Below, one piece after another: positions 1-5,603 of a stretch of 6,972 nt of DNA. The stretch lies in contig CAZQCI010000114.1 in NCBI GenBank assembly GCA_964592255.1, positions 1 through 6,972 on the forward strand, in the 5' to 3' direction. Both the position numbers and the translations under genes were made by a program. Under the pieces are notes generated by a model. The model was not told the origin of the DNA. It made no database searches and worked only from the letters and a program-made list of their open reading frames with translations. Within the stretch, counting starts at the first letter, position 1, and each line of letters opens with the position of its first letter. This DNA is from CAZQCI01 sp964592255 (GTDB lineage: Bacteria; UBA10199; SBBF01).

Positions 1-222
1 AAAATTTCACATTTTTCCACTGATCTTTTTCTCAGCTTAACTCATGCCATTGCTTATTATTTTGGTGAAAAAATGTTTCATGGCTTGTTGGATGGAATTG
101 TGACAAAAAAAGAAATGCGTACCCTGTATTTTGAAGGTATGGAGGAAGAAGGGGAGCCAGTTTGGCGTTATTTTCAATGGGTTGAAAAACTCAAGAAAGT
201 CAAACTGCCGAGAAAGGTATGA
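1..222 (+). CDS. 3' end of an unrecognised protein gene (5' end outside window)
   Basis: Frame 1 is open from the first base to TGA at 220-222 and gives 73 residues, with no start codon needed inside the window. I do not recognise the family. The visible C-terminal part mixes hydrophobic and aromatic stretches (SLTHAIAYYFGEKMFHGLL) with a charged segment (EGMEEEGEP) and a basic tail (KLKKVKLPRKV). That looks like the end of a soluble, mostly helical domain; there is no convincing membrane segment or Cys/His metal motif. Its stop overlaps the ATG of the next gene (ATGA at 219-222), so the two are very probably co-transcribed and translationally coupled. Coding status is supported by the open frame up to this typical overlap; the function is unknown. 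Confidence 0.7.
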   Translation, partial: KISHFSTDLFLSLTHAIAYYFGEKMFHGLLDGIVTKKEMRTLYFEGMEEEGEPVWRYFQWVEKLKKVKLPRKV

Positions 223-791
223 TGAAAATATTGGTTTCCAGAATTAGAGAAGCAGGGGAAACGTTATCTCTGAAGCCTTCTGAACCTTGGGTAAAAGAAG
301 CGGTGGTTCAAGCCTATCCGTTGGAAAATCCTAAATTGGACACGGTGTCAGGTTTTCTTTTTATTCAACGTGTAGCCGATAATGTAACGTTGACTGGAAA
401 GGTAGGGCTTGTTTTAAGACCACTCTGTGACCGTTGTGGGCAGCCTTTTGATCTTAAGTTAGATTTGCCTGTCACCATGCACTTGGCGCCTTCCTTTGAA
501 GATGAAAAAGTTCCCCGTACACGTGGACAATTGCAATCTGCAAAACCTTTGGATTTTTCTGAAGAAGGAGTGGACCTCAATTTTTCTTTTTACAATGGTG
601 TGGAAGTGGATGTGTCCGATGTCTTGCGCGAAACACTGGTGTTGAACTTGCCCGCTCGCTTTTTATGTCGTGATGATTGCAAAGGTTTGTGTCTTAATTG
701 CCGGACGAATCTGAATGAGTCTTCTTGTTCATGCTCGTCTTCCGTGTCACAGTCTTCCCCTTGGGCAGTTCTTGAATCATTAAAGAAGTAA
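219..791 (+). CDS. yceD: YceD/DUF177 family protein (23S rRNA accumulation / ribosome biogenesis factor)
   Basis: The 190-aa product has the DUF177 layout: an N-terminal beta-rich half, a first Cys pair (C70-x2-C73, in CDRCG), then an acidic middle. Next come the diagnostic helix DVSDVLRETLVLNLP (about 131-145) and a second Cys cluster C150-x3-C154-x3-C158-x2-C161, containing the family signature CKGLC..C..NLN and followed by CSC (170-172). The eight Cys could form a zinc-like site; that is inference. In other bacteria YceD is needed for normal 23S rRNA levels and its gene usually sits next to rpmF (L32). Here no L32 gene follows. The start is ATG 219, overlapping the upstream stop, with a second ATG at 222; a weak AAAGG (213-217) would suit the second. 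The C-terminal SPWAVLESLKK resembles the usual family ending. Confidence 0.85.
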   Translation: MMKILVSRIREAGETLSLKPSEPWVKEAVVQAYPLENPKLDTVSGFLFIQRVADNVTLTGKVGLVLRPLCDRCGQPFDLKLDLPVTMHLAPSFEDEKVPRTRGQLQSAKPLDFSEEGVDLNFSFYNGVEVDVSDVLRETLVLNLPARFLCRDDCKGLCLNCRTNLNESSCSCSSSVSQSSPWAVLESLKK

Positions 792-795
792 TGGC

Positions 796-830
796 TTAAG
801 ACCGCCCTGCCGCGTATTTCCTGGTCTTGA
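796..830. other. Imperfect inverted repeat between yceD and the cyclase gene
   Basis: AAGACC (798-803) and GGTCTT (823-828) are complementary. The pairing can extend to 8 bp including one G-T, with a 19-nt spacer. There is no T-run after it, so it is a poor intrinsic terminator. Its right arm overlaps the candidate -35 of the next gene, so an operator role is possible but unproven. The match could be chance. Confidence 0.2.
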
Positions 831-856
831 CTTTCCAAAATCTACCTGACTATCAT
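827..856 (+). promoter_or_regulatory. Candidate sigma-70-type promoter for the diguanylate cyclase gene
   Basis: TTGACT (827-832) and TATCAT (851-856) each match the -35/-10 consensus at five of six positions and are separated by 18 bp. A start about 7 nt past the -10 falls at 863-864, which is at or next to the ATG (864). No Shine-Dalgarno-like sequence precedes that ATG, so the pieces agree with a leaderless transcript. Read by eye, not tested. Confidence 0.45.
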
Positions 857-863
857 ACCGCCT

Positions 864-2426
864 ATGAACTTGAATTTTATCAAGAAAAGTGTCGGGGCTA
901 AGATTGCTGTGGCTACTTCCGGAGCCCTTTTGTTTGTTACCCTTTTGTTTTTGTCCATGGTGTATTTGTTCAGTGTCGATTTTTTATCCAAGTTTAATAC
1001 AATCCAATTAATTCTTACCTTTTTCTCTCTTTTGGTTTTTGTGGAAGTTTTGTTGGTGCTCATGGCTACCGGTTTTTTTGTTGGCCGCCCTTTACAAAAA
1101 TTGACGGAAGTGATGCGAGAAGCGGAAGAGGGTGATTTTCTAGTCCGTGCCAAGGTTTTTTCGGATGATGAATTAGGTGAGCTTTCGGCACGATTTAATG
1201 CCATGTTGGCACGTATTACTGATTTGGATGCGCATAAGATTGAAACGGAACGTGAACTGATTATGGCCCAAGAAAGTTTGAAGTATAAACAAGTTTTAGA
1301 GCAAAAAGCTCTGCAGATTGAAGAAACCAATCAGAAGTTGGCTGTTTCGCTAAAAGATTTACAGACATTGTATTCTCTGTCTCAACTTTTGGGGGGCACT
1401 CTTGAAATAAAAGAACTGTTTAAAACGGTTACTGACTTTCTGACCGAAACATTAGGTTTAAAAGAGTTTTCACTTTTATTTTTTAATGAAACTCACGAGT
1501 GGCTGGAAGTGAGGGCCGCCCATGGGTTTGATGAAAATCAACGTATTGAAGGAATGAAGTTTTTGCCGGGAGAGGGAATTTCTGGCTTAGTCGCCACGGA
1601 AGGAAAGACGTTGATTATTTCCGATACTAAAACGGACAGTCGTTATCTGCATTATAAAGGAGAAAAAAAAGAAGATGGTTCTTTCATGAGTGTGCCAATG
1701 ATGGCTTCTAATACGGTAGTGGGTGTTTTGAATTTAAGCCGTAGTCAGCCGGGGGCTTTTTCACCGATGGACGTACCGTTTTTAGAATCTATTGCGAATC
1801 AGATTGCTGTCGCATTCGAACGTCTTCGCCTTTATATGAAAGTGAAAGAGTTGTCTGTGACCGATGAGTTGACTGGAATTTATAATCGCCGTCATTTTCA
1901 GCAAGTACTTCGTATGGAATGGAAGCGTGCCACTCGGTTTCAACGTCCTCTTTCCGTTATGATGATTGATGTCGATCATTTTAAAAAGTTTAACGACACC
2001 TATGGGCATTTGATGGGGGACTTAGCGCTTAAGAATTTGACGCGTATTTTAGTGGAAAATATTCGCGAAGTGGATACCTTGGCGCGATTTGGTGGTGAAG
2101 AATTTGTTGTCCTATTGGCTGATACAGCCTTAAACGATGCTTTAGGCGTGGCTGAAAAGCTGCGCCATTTGGTTGAAGTCAAGTCAGCCCGAACCCTTGA
2201 AAAGGGTGGTAGTGGTATTCCATTGACTGTGAGCGTTGGCATGGCCTCCTACCCACATCATGCCTCTTCAGAAGAAGAACTGATTAATTTGGCGGATCAA
2301 GCTTTATACAAAGCCAAAGCTATGGGACGAAATCAAGTTGTGTGCTGCGACAAGCCCATAGTGAATGGGTCAAGTGCAGAAAAAGACCCAACCATTATTC
2401 CTTATAAAGCTAAAACAGCTTCTTAA
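864..2426 (+). CDS. Membrane-bound HAMP-GAF-GGDEF diguanylate cyclase
   Basis: The 520-aa protein is predicted to make cyclic di-GMP from two GTP. Two membrane segments (about 13-36 and 47-69) flank only a very short external loop, so there is no periplasmic sensor domain. A HAMP linker (about 70-122, with GRPLQKLTEVM and DDELGELSARFNAM) and a coiled coil (about 123-166) lead to a GAF domain (about 178-320, with PGEGISGLVA), which is the probable ligand-sensing module. The GGDEF domain (about 330-493) has DELTGIYNRR, DVDHFKKFND, the catalytic GGEEF at 410-414 and an intact inhibitory I-site RxxD (REVD, 401-404) five residues before it. It is therefore expected to be active and product-inhibited. 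The tail after 493 is short and polar. Start: an in-frame stop at 828-830 limits upstream extension, ATG 864 gives a complete first membrane helix, and there is no ribosome binding site. Input signal and effector are not visible. Confidence 0.92.
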   Translation: MNLNFIKKSVGAKIAVATSGALLFVTLLFLSMVYLFSVDFLSKFNTIQLILTFFSLLVFVEVLLVLMATGFFVGRPLQKLTEVMREAEEGDFLVRAKVFSDDELGELSARFNAMLARITDLDAHKIETERELIMAQESLKYKQVLEQKALQIEETNQKLAVSLKDLQTLYSLSQLLGGTLEIKELFKTVTDFLTETLGLKEFSLLFFNETHEWLEVRAAHGFDENQRIEGMKFLPGEGISGLVATEGKTLIISDTKTDSRYLHYKGEKKEDGSFMSVPMMASNTVVGVLNLSRSQPGAFSPMDVPFLESIANQIAVAFERLRLYMKVKELSVTDELTGIYNRRHFQQVLRMEWKRATRFQRPLSVMMIDVDHFKKFNDTYGHLMGDLALKNLTRILVENIREVDTLARFGGEEFVVLLADTALNDALGVAEKLRHLVEVKSARTLEKGGSGIPLTVSVGMASYPHHASSEEELINLADQALYKAKAMGRNQVVCCDKPIVNGSSAEKDPTIIPYKAKTAS

Positions 2427-2450
2427 TGTAAGAAAAATAATTTGTTAAAA

Positions 2451-2645
2451 TTAATTCGTAGCTGGTTGAGCTTCGATCAATTTGGCTTTAGCACAGGCTT
2501 CATTGTCGCCACGGGCGCATTCCCGGTTACAGGCTTGCAAAGCAGGCTTGTCGTTGCCTTCAAGACAGGCTTTTTTATCGGCGCTGGTGCAGTTGATGAA
2601 TGATAAAGCGATTAAGGTAAGGGGTAAAATCATTAATTTTTTCAT
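2451..2645 (-). CDS. Small Cys-rich exported protein, possible lipoprotein
   Basis: The 64-aa product begins with a short basic n-region (MKK) and a hydrophobic stretch ending at C19 (ALSFINC), which looks like a lipoprotein signal peptide. However, Phe at -3 and Asn at -1 fit the lipobox poorly, so lipidation is uncertain. The mature part of about 46 residues has four more Cys (C27, C39, C43, C51) in a Cys/Asp/Asn pattern: CLEGNDKPALQACNRECARG, then DNEACAKA. This resembles the short Cys-rich helical repeats of small secreted proteins and could carry two disulfides in the periplasm. AGGAGG (2650-2655) lies four bases before the ATG and settles the start. The gene follows the large surface-protein gene by 87 bp on the same strand and converges with the cyclase gene, their stops 24 bp apart. 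No specific family is recognised. Confidence 0.75.
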   Translation of the reverse strand: MKKLMILPLTLIALSFINCTSADKKACLEGNDKPALQACNRECARGDNEACAKAKLIEAQPATN

Positions 2646-2649
2646 ACAA

Positions 2650-2655
2650 CCTCCT
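2650..2655 (-). promoter_or_regulatory. Strong Shine-Dalgarno of the small Cys-rich gene
   Basis: On the minus strand the sequence reads AGGAGG-TTGT-ATG, a perfect anti-16S match with a short four-base spacer. It supports real translation of this very short gene and fixes its start. Confidence 0.8.
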
Positions 2656-2674
2656 AAGAATGAGTGAAGATGAA

Positions 2675-2703
2675 GTTGTATCGCTATTCTTAAAACATGT
2701 AAA
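2675..2703 (-). promoter_or_regulatory. Candidate sigma-70 promoter for the small Cys-rich gene
   Basis: On the minus strand TTTACA (2698-2703) and TACAAC (2675-2680) are 17 bp apart and match the consensus at five and four of six positions. The predicted start near 2668 would leave a leader of about 23 nt containing the AGGAGG. This suggests the small gene can be expressed apart from the large upstream gene, but the -10 is weak. Confidence 0.3.
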
Positions 2704-2709
2704 GGGTTC

Positions 2710-2724
2710 AGTGTGTCAGTTTAA
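2710..2724 (+). repeat. Solitary sequence resembling one end of the 5473-5548 element
   Basis: AGTGTGTCAGTTTAA here matches AGTGTCTCGGTTTAA at 5472-5486 at 13 of 15 positions, in the same + orientation, in the gap between the two minus-strand genes. No complementary partner is seen nearby, so if related it is half an element. The short length means chance is possible. Confidence 0.25.
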
Positions 2725-2732
2725 GGTACTCT

Positions 2733-5213
2733 CTATTTTTCTGATCTGCCGAGTTTTTTTCTTGTGCGGATCAAGATAAGAGACGTAAGGCCCATCAAAG
2801 AGAAGAACATATTCATTTTTTGTTGGGGAAAGGCGTCGGCTTGGCTGAGTGAACAAGCAGCTCCGCTAAATTTTTGCCCGCCGCTAGCTTTAGAACCACT
2901 GCTTGAGCCGTCTTCTACAGAAGTGGTTGAATCTACCAAGGCGGTATCGCATAATTTGTCCGAGCCGTTACAGTCTTCGTCGATATCGTTACCACAGGTT
3001 TCTGTTTCGGGAGTTATTTCTCCTTCACAATCTCCCCATTGGTTGTTTGAACAAGTTTGAACTCCTTTAACACAAGAACCAACTCCGGCTGTCTCTGAGT
3101 CTCCACTGTAACATTCTTGAGTTTCTCCATCGTTGCATTCGCACCCTTCATCTGTTTGCCCGTCACAATCGTTATCTATTTTATCGCCGCACGTTTCTGT
3201 TTCGGGAGTTATTTCTCCTTCGCAATCTCCCCATTCTCCAGCGTCGCTAGTTGTGGCTGTGCAAGTTTGAGTTCCTGCCTGGCAGGCTCCAACACCTTTG
3301 GTTCCATCGGTACCTGTATAACAAGATTGTGTGTCAGCGGTGGCTGATTTTAATCCGGCAGGAGTGCAGCTATCGGATTCATCCGTTGCTGTGGTTTTGC
3401 AAAGACGGGCATTGGTTACATGTCGACTGGCATCATCCAGGGTGACATGTCCAATTTTTTGAGGAGTGCTTCCTTCAAAATCAGTTTGGTAGATCATGCC
3501 GTCGATTGTAAATAAATATAAGCTTCCATCATAAGATTGGAGGCTGATAATTTTTTCAGAATCGTCTAAGGATAAGAGAGTGGTTTTGGCTTTTTCCGCT
3601 AATCCTAAAGCAGTAATTGTGTTGGCTTGAGCGACGAGCAGGTCGTTGTCATGAACTAAAAGTCCTGTAATTTTTTCACAACTGCTATCTTCTTCATTGG
3701 CTTCGGCAGATTCTAATGCATCGGAAGCTTTGCGGGGACTATCGCTGCTGCTAAGATTGACTAATAATTCTGGAGTGCCTTCATCGACTTGGGCTGTAAA
3801 AATAAGGCATTCTTTGTTGAAGTAGAGGTTGTCTTTTTTATCGATGGCTAAATTATGGGTATCTACACCATCAACGACCATTTCTTTAGTTGGCCCTGCT
3901 TTTTTATAGATCCCGTCACTTTGGGCGAGATAAATTTTTCCGCTTTTTCCAAGAACGATTGCTTGAGTTGGTGAGGCTTTGTTACTGACTAATATTTTTT
4001 CTGTTCTACCGATTTCACGCACGGAACGGTTATCAGCGACAATCAAATTTCCATTTTGACGGGTGGTGATGACGGCTTTGGACCCTGCCCGGATACGGTC
4101 TACAAGGCTGCCATCTTCACCGATGCAGACTACGCCTTTGGCTGTGTTAAAGCAGGTGGAAGAAACTCGTTCTGACCCATCTGAACATGAAGCCACATCT
4201 GTTTCTTCGTCGCTGGTTTCAGTACGGCATTTGGAAGAACAACCATCACCATTGGTGGTGTTTCCATCATCGCATTCTTCAATGCCTTCTACTTGTCCGT
4301 CACCACAAGCCGCTTTTTTGCTCGATGAAGAGTCTGTAGAATCATTGAGAGGGGTGACAGTGGTGCTGCTTGTATCGGTATCTTCACTATCCGTGCTTGT
4401 TTCGTCAGTACTATCCTCATTGGTATTTGTATCCGTTGCTGTAGTGTCAATCTGGCTGATATCCGCTTCTTTTTCTCTAGCAGCGGAAGAATCTAGTTTA
4501 GTTCCTGAAGATTGGGAACCGCTACTGATGACGCTAGATGAAGGATCTAGTTGTTCAATGTTGGAAGCTGAAGTGGAGTTGTTATTATCCTTTATTTTAT
4601 CGGGTGTTTTACTCGTGTTTTGGTCTAAAATTTTTGAGTTGGTCTCTTGAAGCTTTGGACTTAAAGGGTTGGTCGAGCTGGCCACTTTAGTATTATTGTT
4701 ATTCAAATTGCTAGATAGGCCTGTGTTTGCTTCCATGCTTGATTTAACGGGAGTATTACTTGCTACAAGAATAGGTGATGTAGCTGCAGATATTTTGTTG
4801 GCGGCTGTTTGTGGAGAGGGTGTGGGAGTGTTGTTTTGCTGTGTTGCAGCTTCTTGGCTTTCACAGCTATCTCCAATGCCATTTTGATTTGTATCCGTTT
4901 GAGTGATATTGGCTACGGAAGGGCAATTGTCACAACGATCGGCAATGCCATCATTATCGAAGTCAGGGTTTCCTCCTCCAGGAACACATGCCGCATTTTG
5001 TGTGTTGGCGGATTGTAGGCTGGAATCAATCGTTGCTGAGGCTTGTGTTGTGGCGGCTCCTTCTAAAATAATAGAATTTTTTGCTAGGGATACTGTAGCC
5101 GTGGCTCTAACGATGGGAGTATTGTCTAGTAAGTCACCCGCTTGTGCTGTATTGAAATTAAAAGCGCCGATGAGGGTAACAACAAGTACATAAAAAATAT
5201 TTTTAGTTTTCAT
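2733..5213 (-). CDS. Large secreted/surface Cys-rich protein with TSP3, DUF4215, propeller-like and MopE-like parts
   Basis: The 826-aa protein begins with a signal peptide (about 1-25, ending AQA). Next is a thrombospondin type 3-like calcium motif (84-117: DFDNDGIADRCDNCPSV, later DTNQNGIGDSC), then a Ser/Thr/Asn/Asp-rich low-complexity linker (about 120-298). A DUF4215-like Cys motif follows (303-329, CGDGQVEGIEECDDGN.TNGDGC..KC). Residues about 360-605 contain short beta-type repeats (NGNLIVADN, SGKIYLAQSDGIYK, KDNLYFN, YDGSLYLFTIDGMIYQTD) like a beta-propeller. Two MopE-type repeats (about 629-692 and 699-757) each carry WGDCEGEITPETETCG and an Asp/Asn-rich DN/EDCDG/NG loop, likely metal-binding. 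The tail has C787 (GAACSL), a hydrophobic stretch (about 801-816) and RTRKK, resembling Cys-containing sorting tails such as MYXO-CTERM. The role is unknown; it is probably envelope-anchored or released. AAGGAA lies before ATG 5213, and expression is probably sigma-54 dependent. Confidence 0.85.
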   Translation of the reverse strand: MKTKNIFYVLVVTLIGAFNFNTAQAGDLLDNTPIVRATATVSLAKNSIILEGAATTQASATIDSSLQSANTQNAACVPGGGNPDFDNDGIADRCDNCPSVANITQTDTNQNGIGDSCESQEAATQQNNTPTPSPQTAANKISAATSPILVASNTPVKSSMEANTGLSSNLNNNNTKVASSTNPLSPKLQETNSKILDQNTSKTPDKIKDNNNSTSASNIEQLDPSSSVISSGSQSSGTKLDSSAAREKEADISQIDTTATDTNTNEDSTDETSTDSEDTDTSSTTVTPLNDSTDSSSSKKAACGDGQVEGIEECDDGNTTNGDGCSSKCRTETSDEETDVASCSDGSERVSSTCFNTAKGVVCIGEDGSLVDRIRAGSKAVITTRQNGNLIVADNRSVREIGRTEKILVSNKASPTQAIVLGKSGKIYLAQSDGIYKKAGPTKEMVVDGVDTHNLAIDKKDNLYFNKECLIFTAQVDEGTPELLVNLSSSDSPRKASDALESAEANEEDSSCEKITGLLVHDNDLLVAQANTITALGLAEKAKTTLLSLDDSEKIISLQSYDGSLYLFTIDGMIYQTDFEGSTPQKIGHVTLDDASRHVTNARLCKTTATDESDSCTPAGLKSATADTQSCYTGTDGTKGVGACQAGTQTCTATTSDAGEWGDCEGEITPETETCGDKIDNDCDGQTDEGCECNDGETQECYSGDSETAGVGSCVKGVQTCSNNQWGDCEGEITPETETCGNDIDEDCNGSDKLCDTALVDSTTSVEDGSSSGSKASGGQKFSGAACSLSQADAFPQQKMNMFFSLMGLTSLILIRTRKKLGRSEK
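2998..3235 (-). repeat. 43-bp duplicated segment inside the MopE-like repeats (2998-3040 and 3193-3235)
   Basis: Two 43-bp stretches exactly 195 bp apart (65 codons) differ at one silent third position (3027 versus 3222). Both encode the same run from WGDCEGEITPETE into the following Cys codon, while the flanks of the two protein repeats have diverged clearly. This points to recent duplication or gene conversion limited to the core of the repeat. Confidence 0.9.
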
Positions 5214-5233
5214 AAAATTCCTTATCCCTTAAA

Positions 5234-5253
5234 ACCGGTTGAGCTCTGCCGGT
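5234..5253 (-). other. Hairpin in the 5' leader of the surface-protein mRNA
   Basis: ACCGG and CCGGT (5249-5253 and 5234-5238) pair around a 10-nt loop that contains the self-complementary GAGCTC. The stem would start two or three bases after the sigma-54-predicted transcription start near 5255. A 5'-terminal hairpin like this often stabilises mRNA; that role is inferred. Confidence 0.4.
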
Positions 5254-5265
5254 GCCTTGCAAGTA

Positions 5266-5281
5266 AGCAAAAGAAATGCCA
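5266..5281 (-). promoter_or_regulatory. Sigma-54 (-24/-12) promoter of the surface-protein gene
   Basis: The minus strand reads TGGCATTTCTTTTGCT. Against the known consensus TGGCAYRNNNNTTGCW it matches all fixed positions except one (T for the purine), and GG and GC have the required spacing. The implied start is near 5255, giving a leader of about 42 nt with an AAGGAA ribosome binding site. Sigma-54 promoters need an ATP-driven enhancer-binding protein, so this gene is probably switched on by a specific signal. No regulator gene is in the window. Confidence 0.65.
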
Positions 5282-5342
5282 TAAAAGGTATTTTTATTTT
5301 TTTTGTTTATGTCGGTTAAGTCGTTGATAAAACTCTAAATTA

Positions 5343-5356
5343 ATGAATATGTTCAT
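5343..5356. promoter_or_regulatory. Inverted repeat, possible activator site
   Basis: ATGAA-TATG-TTCAT is a perfect 5-bp inverted repeat with a 4-bp spacer. It lies about 88-101 bp upstream of the predicted sigma-54 start, which is a usual distance for an enhancer-binding site. Such short AT-rich palindromes also arise by chance. Confidence 0.25.
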
Positions 5357-5394
5357 GATTTTGACTTTTTAATTTTAGCCAGTGCCATTCAAAA

Positions 5395-5409
5395 TGATAA
5401 AAATTATCA
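5395..5409. promoter_or_regulatory. Palindrome TGATAA-AAA-TTATCA, possible operator
   Basis: Perfect 6-bp arms flank three A, and the site is overlapped by a direct repeat CAAAATGA (5390-5397 and 5408-5415). It is 140-154 bp upstream of the predicted sigma-54 start and about 195 bp upstream of the rightward gene, so it could serve either. Protein-binding is inference. Confidence 0.35.
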
Positions 5410-5472
5410 AAATGAAACTAATTTAAATATGAGAATTTTATAGGATTTTATGAATGGGTGAGGGGGGTGTAG

Positions 5473-5548
5473 TGTCTCGGTTTAAATTGTTTACGTGTTT
5501 AGTTGGGTGTCACCCCGGAATGACTCGTGCAGTTTCCAAACTGAGACA
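5473..5548. repeat. 76-bp inverted-repeat element (MITE/REP-like or structured RNA)
   Basis: TGTCTCGGTTT (5473-5483) and AAACTGAGACA (5538-5548) form 11-bp terminal inverted repeats with one G-T pair. Inside are GGGT-gtc-ACCC (5505-5515) and a perfect CAGTTT-cc-AAACTG hairpin (5530-5543) that competes for the right arm. The left arm can instead pair CTCGGTT (5476-5482) with AACCGAG (5550-5556), just before GGGGCTTTTT. GGGGTG (5464-5469) also pairs with CACCCC (5511-5516). The form fits either a small non-autonomous mobile or REP-like repeat, or a leader RNA with alternative folds. Sequence alone does not decide. Confidence 0.5.
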
Positions 5549-5592
5549 TAACCGAGGGGCTTTTTGATTGACCCTTAAATAACATTTGATGT

Positions 5593-5598
5593 AGGAGG
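5593..5598 (+). promoter_or_regulatory. Shine-Dalgarno of the 164-aa exported protein gene
   Basis: AGGAGG lies five bases before ATG 5604. The spacing favours this ATG over the in-frame ATG at 5616. Confidence 0.8.
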
Positions 5599-5603
5599 AA
5601 ATC

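Larger units (their letters stand above)
5214..5603. other. 390-bp divergent intergenic region
   Basis: This is the only long non-coding stretch in the window, lying between the minus-strand surface-protein gene and the plus-strand 164-aa gene. Its left third holds the sigma-54 promoter match and a leader hairpin. The centre (about 5282-5450) is very AT-rich with two short palindromes. The right third holds a G-rich tract (5456-5467), the inverted-repeat element, a GGGGCTTTTT ending (5556-5565) and an AGGAGG. I found no credible ORF in it and no convincing sigma-70 promoter for the rightward gene. Confidence 0.8.

Noticed and set aside
842..1330. 162-codon open frame on the minus strand opposite the cyclase gene
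   Set aside because: It lies over the membrane/HAMP/coiled-coil coding of a clear GGDEF protein, is Lys/Arg/Ser/Thr-rich without domain features, and has no supporting ribosome binding site.
2427..2450. AATTT-gtta-AAATT hairpin between convergent stops as a bidirectional terminator
   Set aside because: The stem is five A-T pairs only, with no GC and only weak T-runs; it is too weak to call.
4063..4650. 195-codon open frame on the + strand opposite the surface-protein gene
   Set aside because: It mirrors the Ser/Thr/Asp-rich low-complexity linker on the minus strand. Its Val/Leu/Ser-rich composition is the antisense image of that repetitive coding, and it has no credible start context.
5214..5300. 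c-di-GMP (GEMM) riboswitch before the surface-protein gene
   Set aside because: Considered because of the nearby cyclase and the short leader hairpin, but the GEMM conserved core was not found on either strand.
5505..5600. TPP-riboswitch-like words (CTGAGA at 5541-5546 and ACCCTT at 5571-5576)
   Set aside because: The order recalls a TPP aptamer, but the conserved GAACCTGAT-type stretch and the closing GTAGGGA are missing, and the downstream gene has no link to thiamine.
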